Positions 43,600 through 52,901 of a stretch of 64,000 nucleotides of DNA are shown here, in pieces. The number at the start of each line of letters is the position of its first letter. Position 1 is the stretch's first letter. The stretch is from Staphylococcus schleiferi. Its GTDB lineage: Bacteria > Bacillota > Bacilli > Staphylococcales > Staphylococcaceae. A program made the translations under genes and the position numbers. The DNA is taken from NCBI RefSeq assembly GCF_900458895.1, contig NZ_LR962863.1:1798001-1862000 (forward strand), in the 5' to 3' direction. Below the pieces are notes generated by a model. It was given only the letters and a program-made list of their open reading frames with translations. It had not been told where the DNA came from and did no database searches.

Positions 43600-43860
43600 T
43601 TATGCATTCTCCTTTTCATCCAATACTTTGTAGCTATATTCTTCTATCACTGTATTCGCAAATAACTTTTCGCTTAATGTTGTGATGACATTATGAACCG
43701 CTTCATCCGTTGCTTCATCAATTGTCATATATAACACTTTCCCTACACGAATATCATTAACTTGTGGATATCCTAAATCGTGTACTGCACGATTCAACGC
43801 TTGTCCTTGTGTATCTAAAACTTGGGGTTGTAAAGTGATGTGTAATTCGATTGTTTTCAT
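43600..43860 (-). CDS. purS: FGAM synthase subunit PurS
   Basis: An 86-residue dimeric subunit ([20 protein letters not shown]) that bridges PurL and PurQ. It lies one base from purQ and two from purC. Confidence 0.95.
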   Translation of the reverse strand: MKTIELHITLQPQVLDTQGQALNRAVHDLGYPQVNDIRVGKVLYMTIDEATDEAVHNVITTLSEKLFANTVIEEYSYKVLDEKENA

Positions 43861-43862
43861 AA

Positions 43863-44564
43863 TTAAAGTGCCTCCAATTTATTTAAGAAAGTTTGATAAG
43901 TATCGATTAAAGAACCTGTATCTTCTCTATATACATCTTTGTCAAAATTTTCGTGTGTCGTTTTATCCCAAATACGACATGTATCAGGGGAAATTTCATC
44001 TGCGAGCACAAGTTTCCCTGATGAATCGTGCCCAAATTCAACCTTAAAATCAACGAGATCAAGTCCCATTTCATCCATTAATTTCACAAGCGCTTGATTC
44101 ACTTTGAGTGCTTCCGCTTTAAGTGCAGCAATCGTTTCGTCATCTGCAATATGAAGGAGCTTAACATGATCATCTGTAATCAATGGGTCGTTAAGGTCAT
44201 CATTTTTGTAGAAAAACTCAACGAAAGGATAATCAAAACGATGTCCTTTTTCAAAACCAAGACGTTTTGTAATAGAGCCTGCAGCAATGTTTCTGACTAC
44301 GACTTCTAGCGGGATGATTTTAACCGCTTTTACTAATTGCTCCGTTTCAGACAATTGACGAATGAAGTGACTTTCAACGCCTTCTTTTTTAATATATTCA
44401 AAAATCTTACTTGTAATTTGGTTGTTTAAGCGCCCTTTCCCAACCATTGCATCTTTTTTAGCGCCATTTCCTGCTGTCACTTCATCTTTATATTCGATAC
44501 GTAATTCATACGGTTGCTCCGTTTCGAATACACGTTTGGCTTTACCTTCATATAGTAGACTCAT
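43863..44564 (-). CDS. purC: SAICAR synthetase
   Basis: 233 residues starting [20 protein letters not shown]. The family motifs [14 protein letters not shown] and LVDFKVEFG are present, with [14 protein letters not shown] late. It ligates aspartate to CAIR. Overlaps purK by four bases. Confidence 0.97.
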   Translation of the reverse strand: MSLLYEGKAKRVFETEQPYELRIEYKDEVTAGNGAKKDAMVGKGRLNNQITSKIFEYIKKEGVESHFIRQLSETEQLVKAVKIIPLEVVVRNIAAGSITKRLGFEKGHRFDYPFVEFFYKNDDLNDPLITDDHVKLLHIADDETIAALKAEALKVNQALVKLMDEMGLDLVDFKVEFGHDSSGKLVLADEISPDTCRIWDKTTHENFDKDVYREDTGSLIDTYQTFLNKLEAL

Positions 44565-45694
44565 TTGATTTGGTCTCTCCCTTCAAATTGTTTCAACATA
44601 GCTTTTTCAGTTTTTTCAATATCGTCTGTTAAAACGGTCATATGTCCCATCTTACGTTCAGGTTTTCGCACTGTTTTACCATAAATATGCACATGCCATT
44701 CTGGATGTTGACTGAATTGATCTTCTAATAAGTCTAAATCTTTACCTAGTAAGTTCATCATGACTGCAGGTTTCAATAACTCGATTTGAGATGGCAATTG
44801 TTGCCCCGTCACAGCTAGGATATGTGTATCAAATTGAGAAAAATCACACGCTTCAATTGAATAATGTCCTGAATTATGAGGACGTGGCGCAATCTCATTG
44901 ACGTATAGTTCATTTTGTTGATCAATAAAAAATTCAACTGTAAATGTCCCTACGAAATGTACTGCTTCTGTAATTTTCGAAACTTCTTGTCGTGCTTCTG
45001 CCTCTTTACTTGAACGCGCAGGTACAATTGTTTTAAACAATACTTGATGACGATGTTCATTTTCTTGAAGCGGAAAATAAACTTTTTGTCCATGGTTCCC
45101 TATCGTTACAGTTAGTGAAACTTCGAGTACTAAATCCAAAAATTGTTCTGCGACACATTCTTGATTTTCAATTAAAGCTAATGCTTCCTCGAGTTGCACT
45201 TCTGATTGTACAAGGATTTGACCTTTACCGTCATAACCTCCAAAACGTGTTTTAAGCATAAAAGGATATCCTAATGTTCGTATTGCCACATTCAAATCTT
45301 GTGCTGATGTGACTTGAACAAATGGGACGACCTTTGCGCCTGCATTTTGTAAAGTTTGTTTTTCTGTTAAACGATCTTGAAGAAGTTGGATGGCTTGATA
45401 ACCTTGAGGAACGTTGTAATTATCTACAAGTTTTTGAAGTTGTTTGCCCGCAATATTTTCAAACTCGTAAGTGATAACGTCTGATTTTTCTCCTAATTGT
45501 GTTAATGCTGACATATCATCATAGGCAGCATGTATAAATTCATGTGCAACATAACGGCAAGGACAATTTTCATCTGGATCCAACACGACTACACGATACC
45601 CCATTTTTTGTGCAGATTGTGCCATCATCTTTCCAAGTTGTCCGCCACCAATAATGCCAACTGTTTGTCCAAAATGTAACTTATCGAAGGTCAT
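44561..45694 (-). CDS. purK: N5-carboxyaminoimidazole ribonucleotide synthase
   Basis: A 377-residue ATP-grasp enzyme: [16 protein letters not shown] start, [15 protein letters not shown] and the C-terminal [17 protein letters not shown]. It consumes bicarbonate and ATP to feed PurE. Overlaps purE by 14 bases. Confidence 0.96.
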   Translation of the reverse strand: MTFDKLHFGQTVGIIGGGQLGKMMAQSAQKMGYRVVVLDPDENCPCRYVAHEFIHAAYDDMSALTQLGEKSDVITYEFENIAGKQLQKLVDNYNVPQGYQAIQLLQDRLTEKQTLQNAGAKVVPFVQVTSAQDLNVAIRTLGYPFMLKTRFGGYDGKGQILVQSEVQLEEALALIENQECVAEQFLDLVLEVSLTVTIGNHGQKVYFPLQENEHRHQVLFKTIVPARSSKEAEARQEVSKITEAVHFVGTFTVEFFIDQQNELYVNEIAPRPHNSGHYSIEACDFSQFDTHILAVTGQQLPSQIELLKPAVMMNLLGKDLDLLEDQFSQHPEWHVHIYGKTVRKPERKMGHMTVLTDDIEKTEKAMLKQFEGRDQIK

Positions 45695-46163
45695 TTTGCA
45701 TCACCTCTACTTTTTCTACAAGCGATGCTTCATAAGCGGTTAAACGCGCTTGAACTTGTTCATCTGTCATACCTATCATTCTTGCAGCCAAAATCCCTGC
45801 ATTTTTTGCACCTGCTTTACCAATTGCCGTTGTAGCTACAGGTATTCCGCCAGGCATCTGAACGATAGAAAGTAATGAATCTAAACCTTTTAAACTTTTA
45901 GATTCAATAGGTACGCCAATGACGGGCAATGTCGTCATAGAAGCGACCATACCCGGTAAATGTGCAGCACCACCTGCACCTGCAATAATGGCTGAATATC
46001 CATTTTGTCGTGCTTGACTTGCAAATTCGACCATCATATGTGGTGTGCGATGTGCTGAAACGACTTTTTTATCATATGGAATTTCAAACTCATCTAACAT
46101 GACGCAAGCTTCTTTCATTATTTCCCAGTCAGAAGAACTCCCCATTATGACTGCTACCTTCAC
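45681..46163 (-). CDS. purE: N5-CAIR mutase
   Basis: 160 residues, the class I mutase: [10 protein letters not shown] near the start, [11 protein letters not shown] and [15 protein letters not shown] are intact. No ATG fits; a GTG at 46161-46163 follows GAAAGGG and begins [10 protein letters not shown] exactly where the family starts. First gene of the pur operon, divergent from folD. Confidence 0.95.
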   Translation of the reverse strand: MKVAVIMGSSSDWEIMKEACVMLDEFEIPYDKKVVSAHRTPHMMVEFASQARQNGYSAIIAGAGGAAHLPGMVASMTTLPVIGVPIESKSLKGLDSLLSIVQMPGGIPVATTAIGKAGAKNAGILAARMIGMTDEQVQARLTAYEASLVEKVEVMQNDLR

Positions 46164-46254
46164 TATGAACACCCTTTCAAAGATTTGAAATATTAATCTT
46201 AATAGTTGTATATTACAGGTATAGCATAACAAGCTCACATGCTTTTTTCAACGT

Positions 46255-46310
46255 AAAAATCGAACTTTAATACTTTTTTAAAATCTATATTTCGTATTTT
46301 GTTCGATTAT
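46255..46310. promoter_or_regulatory. Candidate PurR boxes between purE and folD
   Basis: AAAAATCGAACTTTA (46255-46269) and the inverted ATTTTGTTCGATTAT (46296-46310) resemble the PurR box core CGAAC flanked by A/T, facing each other. A third CGAA lies at about 46344-46350. Spacing is wider than the B. subtilis arrangement. A TATAAT at 46314-46319 could serve folD. PurR control of both genes is known in related bacteria. Confidence 0.5.
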
Positions 46311-46370
46311 TGGTATAATTACATTGCAATCATTCGTTATTGTTCGAATTATTATGAGGAGGCTATTTTT

Positions 46371-47228
46371 ATGAGTGCAAAAATTTTAGATGGGAAGCAA
46401 ATCGCGAAAGATTATAGACAAGGTTTGCAAGATGAAGTAGAAAAATTAAAGGCGCAAGGGTATACACCTAAGCTTTCTGTTATTTTAGTTGGAAATGACG
46501 GCGCAAGCCAAAGCTATGTCCGTTCAAAAAAGAAGGCAGCTGAAAAAATTGGCATGATTTCTGAAGTTATTCATTTAGATGAAGATACTTCTGAAGCAGA
46601 TGTGTTAAAAGAGTTAGATCGCTTAAATCAAGATGACAGCGTAAGTGGGATTTTAGTACAAGTTCCGCTTCCGAAACAAGTGGACGAACAAAAAGTATTA
46701 GATGCCATTGACCCAGCCAAAGATGTTGATGGTTTCCACCCTATCAACATTGGTCGTTTATATTTAGATGAAGCAAAATTAATCCCATGTACACCACTTG
46801 GCGTGATGGAATTATTGAAACATGCGGATATTGATTTAGAAGGTAAAAACGCAGTAGTTATCGGCCGTAGTCATATTGTGGGTCAACCTGTGGCAAAATT
46901 ATTAATCCAACAAAACGCAACTGTCACTGTTTTACATTCACGCAGTCAAAATATTAGTGAACATTTAAAACAAGCTGATGTCATTGTAAGTGCGGTAGGT
47001 CGTCCTGGCATGGTGACACGTGATGACGTTAAAGACGGTGCTGTAGTGATTGATGTCGGAAATACACCAGATGAAAACGGTAAGCTTAAAGGTGATTTAG
47101 AGTATGACGAAGTAAAAGAAATTGCAGGCGCAATCACACCTGTTCCTGGTGGTGTAGGACCGATGACAATCACAATGGTTTTAAATAATACTCTAATTGC
47201 TGAAAAAATGCGTCGTGGCTTGGAATAA
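46371..47228 (+). CDS. folD: Methylene-THF dehydrogenase / methenyl-THF cyclohydrolase
   Basis: A 285-residue bifunctional enzyme making 10-formyl-THF for PurN and PurH. The family motifs [45 protein letters not shown] and the NADP site [13 protein letters not shown] are present, with PGGVGPMTI near the end. GAGGAGG precedes the ATG at 46371; a longer frame upstream is rejected. Confidence 0.97.
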   Translation: MSAKILDGKQIAKDYRQGLQDEVEKLKAQGYTPKLSVILVGNDGASQSYVRSKKKAAEKIGMISEVIHLDEDTSEADVLKELDRLNQDDSVSGILVQVPLPKQVDEQKVLDAIDPAKDVDGFHPINIGRLYLDEAKLIPCTPLGVMELLKHADIDLEGKNAVVIGRSHIVGQPVAKLLIQQNATVTVLHSRSQNISEHLKQADVIVSAVGRPGMVTRDDVKDGAVVIDVGNTPDENGKLKGDLEYDEVKEIAGAITPVPGGVGPMTITMVLNNTLIAEKMRRGLE

Positions 47229-47356
47229 ACTATCAACATTGATGCATGCTAAAGATATGTCTGTTAACGGTATATTTTTTCTTAGTTAGTTACCTAGGAC
47301 AATTCAAATATTGATATATAAAGAGCCTGAGACAAAATTGTCTCAATAATCGATGA

Positions 47357-47395
47357 AATCCGAGGTTTTCGTAAAAAACGAAAAATCTCGGATTT
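47357..47395 (+). terminator. Terminator after folD
   Basis: AAATCCGAG (47357-47365) with CTCGGATTT (47387-47395), inner TTTTCGT/ACGAAAA, then a T run. Confidence 0.8.
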
Positions 47396-47551
47396 TTTCC
47401 TTTTATCATCAGTTTAGCCGCACTAGATGCGACTAATTTCCTTAGGCACCTCGTTAATTTAGTTTTTGTTGTGATGAATTAAATTATACGAAAGTGACTT
47501 ATTTTTTTAAGTATAATGGTGAATGATTACATATATAAGCGAAGTATTTAT

Positions 47552-47621
47552 AGCGAGACTCCTGAGGGAACAGGACGAGCCGAAGACTACAGGCTGAGGC
47601 TGTCCCCTCGGAAAGCGAGCC
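47552..47621. repeat. Folded, GC-richer repeat core
   Basis: It begins GCGAGACTCCTGAGGGAACA and ends GGAAAGCGAGCC. GGGAACAG and CTGTCCCC pair across an inner arm, and CTGAGGG with CCCTCGG. The pattern resembles a dispersed intergenic element I recall from Bacillaceae and staphylococci. That memory should be checked by search. Confidence 0.5.
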
Positions 47622-47651
47622 TATATAATACGAAGCATGATAATAAAAGGA

Positions 47652-47689
47652 AGCTCGAAGATGATTTTGATAAAAATCGTCTTCGAGCT
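47652..47689. terminator. AGCTCGAAGATGATTTT hairpin
   Basis: 17-base arms at 47652-47668 and 47673-47689 with a 4-base loop. Same family as 29178-29214 and 56881-56921. Confidence 0.65.
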
Positions 47690-47952
47690 ATTTATTTTGG
47701 TATTTATGTCCCAGGCTCTTTCTTGTATGTAAAATACATATTATATTTCGTTATAATTATTCAATTCGTTTTATAGTTAATTTAATACCAGTTATTTACT
47801 ATATAAATATAACATATTAAAAGTCTCCATCATTCAAATATCAAATTAATTTATTACAATTTACTAGAACTATATACATCTAAGCAAATTATAGTTAGAA
47901 TATTTTCAAGGACATTAATATAATTATTTTAACTAAAGGGGCTTTTCTTAAT

Positions 47953-49470
47953 ATGATTTATACAATTACTTCTACTCTACCAAAAGAACATGGTGGTCGT
48001 ACTAAGTCATTGTTACAAAGAATAAATCTACTCAAACAGCAATTAAACATCGATAATGTAATTTTGACAACAAACTACAATATTGAATATCCAGAAATTC
48101 AAAAAACATTTTTCGAAAAAGGCATTCTTGATTCCTCTATTACGCATGAAAACATCTATGATTGGTTATCTGGTTATCGTCTGTATGCCGTTAAACGGAG
48201 TCGTTTCAAATCAAGGCCATTCATAAATGAGTCACCTCGAGAAATCGAAGGACTGACATCTAAAGTTTCTAAGAAAGATAATGACATTGTTCGATACTAC
48301 GATCAAGAACGCTATGTCCTTTATAGAAAATACTATGCAAAATCAAACATCTTAGAATTAGAAGATTTTATGGATGACATCTCCAAGCGTCGCATTGAAA
48401 GATGTAAGTACAATCAATACGGCTATATTCATCAAAAAATCGTCTATCATCCTAAGACTTTCGGTAAGCAAGTTGAAACATTTTATGATGGTTTAGGCTA
48501 CCCATATTGCGTCAAATACTATACTTCAGATGCAAAACCTAAACTAAGTCTCATCAAACTTGTTGATCAAGAAGGTCGACCTTATCGCTTTTTTGATAAT
48601 GAAAAAGCATTATTTCGTTATTATTTTGAAAGTAAGTTCCAAGACGGTGACATTGTTTTCAATGATGCGCGTTTATTGGACAGACCTTTATTATTCAATA
48701 AAAAGAAGACTAAAAACATCCTCGTTTTCCATAATACGCATTTACAAAATGATGATACAAGCGTACTCAAATCTTATCAATTTGCATTAGAAAATAGTAA
48801 CGCTGTATTCAAATATCTAATCCTTACAAATCACCAAAAAGAAGATATTCAAGCAAAATATGGTATTTCAAATGATAAATTCGTAGTCATCCCTCACTCT
48901 ATTGACCACACGGATTCCCACAACATTGAACATGCTCGTAAAGACTTTGTTTTTATCGGAAGATTTAGCGTACAGAAACAATTGACGCATCTTATTCGTG
49001 CTTACAAATTATTTAAAGATAAGGGCTACGAAGATAAACTTCACCTTTATGGTAAAGATGAAGATGACCAACTAAAAATGATTAAATCTTTGATTAAAGA
49101 ATTAGATTTAGAAGAAAGTGTCGAAATTAATGGCTTCACATCAAATCCATTAGACGTATTTTCACGTGCAAAAGCTTCTTTACTAACAAGCCTGCACGAG
49201 GGATTTGGGCTTACAATTATGGAAAGTATCAAAACAGGATGTCCTGTCGTTTCATATGATGTGAAATATGGACCTAGAGAAATTATTGATCATGAGTCAA
49301 ATGGTTATCTAGTCACACCACAAAATATAGAAGAATTTGCTTCTAGAATGGAAGATATTGTTAATCAGCCATTACAAAATGTGCATTTGACAAGTAGATT
49401 ATATCAATCTACAGCCATTGAAAATTATAAAACCCTTTTTAATTCCCTTGGCTATACGGATAAAAAATAA
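47953..49470 (+). CDS. TarM/TagE-like GT4 glycosyltransferase, probable wall teichoic acid glycosylation
   Basis: 505 residues. An N-terminal Rossmann half opens MIYTITSTLPKEHGGRTKSL, the middle carries the beta-rich insertion of TarM-type enzymes with GLGYPYCVKYY, and the C-terminal GT-B domain has VFIGRFSVQKQLTHLI, LHEGFGLTIMES and DVKYGPREII. The retaining-GT4 catalytic motif is intact. Such enzymes add alpha-GlcNAc or glucose to polyol-phosphate chains in the cytoplasm. In S. aureus tarM lies elsewhere but in the same broad chromosome area. The sugar is unknown. Shared terminator with hmp at 49517-49562. Confidence 0.8.
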   Translation: MIYTITSTLPKEHGGRTKSLLQRINLLKQQLNIDNVILTTNYNIEYPEIQKTFFEKGILDSSITHENIYDWLSGYRLYAVKRSRFKSRPFINESPREIEGLTSKVSKKDNDIVRYYDQERYVLYRKYYAKSNILELEDFMDDISKRRIERCKYNQYGYIHQKIVYHPKTFGKQVETFYDGLGYPYCVKYYTSDAKPKLSLIKLVDQEGRPYRFFDNEKALFRYYFESKFQDGDIVFNDARLLDRPLLFNKKKTKNILVFHNTHLQNDDTSVLKSYQFALENSNAVFKYLILTNHQKEDIQAKYGISNDKFVVIPHSIDHTDSHNIEHARKDFVFIGRFSVQKQLTHLIRAYKLFKDKGYEDKLHLYGKDEDDQLKMIKSLIKELDLEESVEINGFTSNPLDVFSRAKASLLTSLHEGFGLTIMESIKTGCPVVSYDVKYGPREIIDHESNGYLVTPQNIEEFASRMEDIVNQPLQNVHLTSRLYQSTAIENYKTLFNSLGYTDKK

Positions 49471-49516
49471 TATAGTTCAATCGCATTAACTCACGATTAT
49501 TTTTTATTCTTTCTAA

Positions 49517-49562
49517 AAAAGCGATGAAGAAGCAAGCCACTAAGCCCTTCTTCATCGCTTTT
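49517..49562. terminator. Bidirectional terminator between TarM-like gene and hmp
   Basis: Perfect 16-base arms AAAAGCGATGAAGAAG (49517-49532) and CTTCTTCATCGCTTTT (49547-49562). Confidence 0.92.
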
Positions 49563-49575
49563 CATTATTTATTAT

Positions 49576-50721
49576 TTATACATTAACACTTAAACGTGGT
49601 ACAAATGTTTCAAAGTGAATTCGATTTTGGTCTACGCCTAAATCATCTAATGTTTTAATGATGGATTGTAAAAATGGTGTTCCTCCACATACATAAACTT
49701 CTGTTTCATCTGTAAGGTAGGTTTTAAGTTCATCCGCTTCTAAATAACCTTCTTTATCTTTAATATGAAGATGAAGATGCGCATGAGACGATTTTGCTGT
49801 TAACGCTTCTAATGTGTCTTTAAAAGCAACGTCATTTTCTGTCGCAGCGACATGAATCATTTGTGCTGTACCTTGTGATTCAACCACTTGTCGGTACATA
49901 GAGACTAAAGGCGTTACACCTACGCCTGAACCGATAAATAATTGAGGCTTTTCAGAATGATGTACTTTAAATCCTCCCACCGGTGCAGATAATAAAATCG
50001 TATCCCCTTCTTTAAATTCTTCATGTAATACCGTCGATACTTCACCCTCATGTGTATCACTCACTTCATGTCTTACCCCAAATGTCAAGAAGTCTTTACC
50101 ACCATCTACAATAGAATAGTGACGTTTTTCTCTATAAGGTAATCTTTCACTTTCAATATCTACTGTGATGTATTGTCCTGGTACAAACTGACTTAAATCT
50201 TGTGTCTCTGAAGTCACTGTAAATGCTTTAATATTATGTGTCACTTGCTCAATATGCGTAATTTTAAATGGTTTGAAACCGTCCCAAGCCATGTTTTCAT
50301 AGATTTCTTTTTCTACACCGATGAAAGCATCTGCAATCACGCCATATGCTTTTGCCCAAGTTTGAATAACTGGATCATCTTCTTCAAGCCCAACAATTTC
50401 TTGAATGGCAGCAAGTAAATTTTCACCTACAATCGGATAATGCTCTGGAAAAACTTGTAAAGCACAATGTTTATAAGCGATTTCTTTAATAATAGGTAAA
50501 ATCGGTGTAAAGTCCTCAATGTTCATTGCAGCTGCTAAGACAGATTGTGCAAGCGCTGTCGATTGAAATCCTTTCTTTTGGTTCGTTTGATTAAACATAT
50601 TGCGCAATTCAGGGTGTTGGTTAAACATTCTATTATAGAAATTTGATGTGATTTCTGTTCCTCTCTCTTTTAAAATCGGTACAGTTTGCAAAATAATTCC
50701 TTTTTCTTCTTGTGTTAACAT
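49576..50721 (-). CDS. hmp: Flavohaemoglobin (nitric oxide dioxygenase)
   Basis: 381 residues: globin domain (1-138) with NFYNRMF (distal Tyr) and the proximal KHCALQVFPEHYPIV, then an FAD domain with RHYSIVDG and an NAD(P)H domain with GSGVGVTPLVSMYRQ and YVCGGTPFL. It oxidises NO to nitrate. Its place beside the qox terminal oxidase, a NO-sensitive enzyme, suits respiratory protection. SrrAB control is known in S. aureus; I did not find a clear site. Confidence 0.94.
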   Translation of the reverse strand: MLTQEEKGIILQTVPILKERGTEITSNFYNRMFNQHPELRNMFNQTNQKKGFQSTALAQSVLAAAMNIEDFTPILPIIKEIAYKHCALQVFPEHYPIVGENLLAAIQEIVGLEEDDPVIQTWAKAYGVIADAFIGVEKEIYENMAWDGFKPFKITHIEQVTHNIKAFTVTSETQDLSQFVPGQYITVDIESERLPYREKRHYSIVDGGKDFLTFGVRHEVSDTHEGEVSTVLHEEFKEGDTILLSAPVGGFKVHHSEKPQLFIGSGVGVTPLVSMYRQVVESQGTAQMIHVAATENDVAFKDTLEALTAKSSHAHLHLHIKDKEGYLEADELKTYLTDETEVYVCGGTPFLQSIIKTLDDLGVDQNRIHFETFVPRLSVNV

Positions 50722-50945
50722 AAATCCTCACTCCTGTTTAATATTTGCATAGATTCCTTACTCAAACATTTGGCTTATGTCAAAAGTAAATCAATCGTAC
50801 ATTTTGATACAGCCATTCTAGAAAAATATAACATATTCTCATTGATGATAATTAGGTCCATAGATGGATAGCAAAATTCTCTGAAGAATGTATAATACTT
50901 AATGTGAATACCATAACAGTTCAATGAACGGAGGGCCAAAATCTT

Positions 50946-51278
50946 ATGAATAAACTACTTCAATCATTATCAGCTATCGGTGTATCAGCAACACTTGTCA
51001 CACCACATCTTAATGCAGAGGCTACAACAAACACGATTCCCTCTTTTAAAGGTATAAAAGACTCGGTCATTCAAGTGGGCGAAAAATACAACCCCCTTGA
51101 AGGTGTGACCGCTTTTGATAAAGAAGACGGCGACTTAACTGATAAAATTAAAGTGAATGGTCATATCGATACATCTAAACAAGGTACATACGAACTTCAA
51201 TACCAAGTTGCCGATTCAGACGGTGCGATTGAAACTTCTTCAAGAGTGATTAAAGTTGTAGATGCACCCTTAAAATAA
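50946..51278 (+). CDS. Small secreted protein with DUF5011 (Ig-like) domain
   Basis: 110 residues. An N-terminal signal peptide of about 25 residues (MNKLLQSLSAIGVSATLV) is followed by one bacterial Ig-like DUF5011 repeat containing AFDKEDGDLTDKIKV and GTYELQYQVADSDG. No LPXTG or other anchor, so it should be released or loosely wall-bound. ACGGAGGGCC lies before the ATG. Function unknown. Confidence 0.8.
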   Translation: MNKLLQSLSAIGVSATLVTPHLNAEATTNTIPSFKGIKDSVIQVGEKYNPLEGVTAFDKEDGDLTDKIKVNGHIDTSKQGTYELQYQVADSDGAIETSSRVIKVVDAPLK

Positions 51279-51800
51279 CATTTGTATCATTAGTTCCGAC
51301 CAACCAAAGGAAGCATCAACACTTTTTCCTAATGCAAAATTTATTATGCACTAAAAATAATATTGATGTGCTATGCCATTCCCATAAAGAAGAGAGAGAT
51401 AAAATAGACACATAAAAACTGTGTTTATAAATCTTTCTCTTTTTTTCATATCAACTACTTCGTATTTTAAACTTTTTTTCACAAATTTTAATTAGCACTT
51501 TCCCTACATCTATTCTTCAAATCCCCTTTTTTAAATCCAAAAAAAATAGCTCGAAAAGTTTGTGAAAAAATAAACATTACCTTTTTCTTAATTAAATCTT
51601 AATTAAATAAGTAGAAATAGAGACTTTTCACAAAATGTACACATAATTTTAATAATGCCCTGAAGCCCTATCATGCCTTGAATATCAAGGCTTTCATGTT
51701 TTTTCATTTATTATTTTTTCAAAATGGCACTTGTAAATATCATATATTATTTTAAAATTAGTATAAGCCCTACAATTGTAGTATTAGGAGGTCAAAAAAA
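51279..51800. other. Long leader region upstream of qoxA
   Basis: 522 very AT-rich bases. A hairpin (arms about 51387-51399 and 51431-51447, then a T run) probably ends the secreted-protein gene. GCCTTGAATATCAAGGC at 51675-51691, followed by a T-rich stretch, is a short hairpin in the presumed qox leader. No reading frame. Confidence 0.5.
51387..51447 (+). terminator. Terminator after the DUF5011 gene
   Basis: AAGAGAGAGA and TTTCTCTTTT arms with an inner ACAC/GTGT pair and a T7 tail. Confidence 0.5.
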
Positions 51801-52901
51801 GTGTCAAAATTTAAGTCTTTGCTTCTAGCTTTCGGAACATTGTTTTTGCTTGCGGGCTGTTCTGATGTAGAAGTTCTAAACGCAAAAGGGCCAATGGCCA
51901 GCGACCAAAGGTTTTTGATTATTTATTCAATCATCTTTATGGTTGCCATTGTAGCTGTGGTACTTATCCTATTCGCGATATTTACGTTTAAGTATCGTTA
52001 CAAAAACACAAGCGAATCAGGAAAAATGCACCACAACGTTATTCTTGAGACAGTATGGTTCATCATCCCTGTGATCATTTTAATTGCATTAATGATTCCA
52101 ACTGTTAGAGCCTTATATGAATATGAGGAGCCACCTAAAGCTGAAGATGACCCAATTGTCATTTATGCAGTGAGTGGTGGATACAAATGGTTCTTTGCTT
52201 ATCCGGATGAAAAAATTGAAACGGTTAACCACATTAAAATTCCTACTAACCGACCAATTACTTTCAAACTTCAAGCAATGGACACAATGACAAGTTTCTG
52301 GGTTCCTCAATTAGGTGGTCAAAAATATGCTATGACTGCCATGACAATGGAGTGGACTTACCAAGCTCACGAAGAAGGTACATATCGTGGACGTAACTCA
52401 AACTTTAACGGTGAAGGCTTCTCTCGTCACACATTTAACGTAGAAGCTGTCAGTCAAAGTGAATATGACAAATGGGTAAAAGAAGCGCAATCTGAGAAAA
52501 AAATTGATCAAGATACGTTTGATAAACAACTTTTACCTACCACTAAAAATAAAGAACTTACTTTTAGTGGCACACATATGGCATTTGTGGATCCTGCTGC
52601 TGATCCAGAATACATTTTCTATGCTTATAAACGATTCAACTACGTACCAAAAGATCCAAACTTCTATGATGATACAAAAGGCGTACTAAGTGAACCGAAT
52701 AAGCCAGCACGTAAACCACAAATTACAAATGCGAACTACGAACGACATGGTATGAAAGCTGCCATTCTGAAAAACGACGAGCCATATAATCGTGCATTCA
52801 TGAAAAATGAAAAGCATACTATGGACGAAATGGAATCAATGCATGAAGGTGCCAAAGATGCTGAGGCACATAAAGATCATAAAAGTGGAGGTGGACATTA
52901 A
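51801..52901 (+). CDS. qoxA: aa3-600 quinol oxidase subunit II
   Basis: 366 residues. A lipoprotein signal [20 protein letters not shown] gives a lipid-anchored Cys20. Two membrane helices (about residues 38-62 and 80-100) precede an extracellular cupredoxin domain without the CuA ligands, as expected for a quinol oxidase. The tail is His/Glu-rich ([19 protein letters not shown]). GTG start with AGGAGG. First gene of qoxABCD. Confidence 0.95.
   Translation: MSKFKSLLLAFGTLFLLAGCSDVEVLNAKGPMASDQRFLIIYSIIFMVAIVAVVLILFAIFTFKYRYKNTSESGKMHHNVILETVWFIIPVIILIALMIPTVRALYEYEEPPKAEDDPIVIYAVSGGYKWFFAYPDEKIETVNHIKIPTNRPITFKLQAMDTMTSFWVPQLGGQKYAMTAMTMEWTYQAHEEGTYRGRNSNFNGEGFSRHTFNVEAVSQSEYDKWVKEAQSEKKIDQDTFDKQLLPTTKNKELTFSGTHMAFVDPAADPEYIFYAYKRFNYVPKDPNFYDDTKGVLSEPNKPARKPQITNANYERHGMKAAILKNDEPYNRAFMKNEKHTMDEMESMHEGAKDAEAHKDHKSGGGH

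Larger units (their letters stand above)
47320..47721. repeat. Composite repeat flanked by the two arms of a terminator hairpin
   Basis: AAAGAGCCTGAGAC (47320-47333) and GTCCCAGGCTCTTT (47708-47721) are the arms of a normal GAGAC/GTCCC terminator, yet about 374 bases lie between them. Inside are a terminator (47357-47395), a folded core (47552-47621) and a further hairpin (47652-47689). An insertion into the loop of a terminator would give this pattern. Confidence 0.55.
47229..47952. other. Intergenic region holding a composite repeat element
   Basis: 724 bases with no real gene. A small frame at 47516-47776 crosses the repeat and is not credible. The contents are listed as the split terminator arms, the internal hairpins and the GC-richer core. 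Confidence 0.7.

Noticed and set aside
47516..47776. Open frame of 86 codons in the folD–TarM intergenic region
   Set aside because: It runs through the folded repeat core and two hairpins, has no ribosome site and no protein-like composition.
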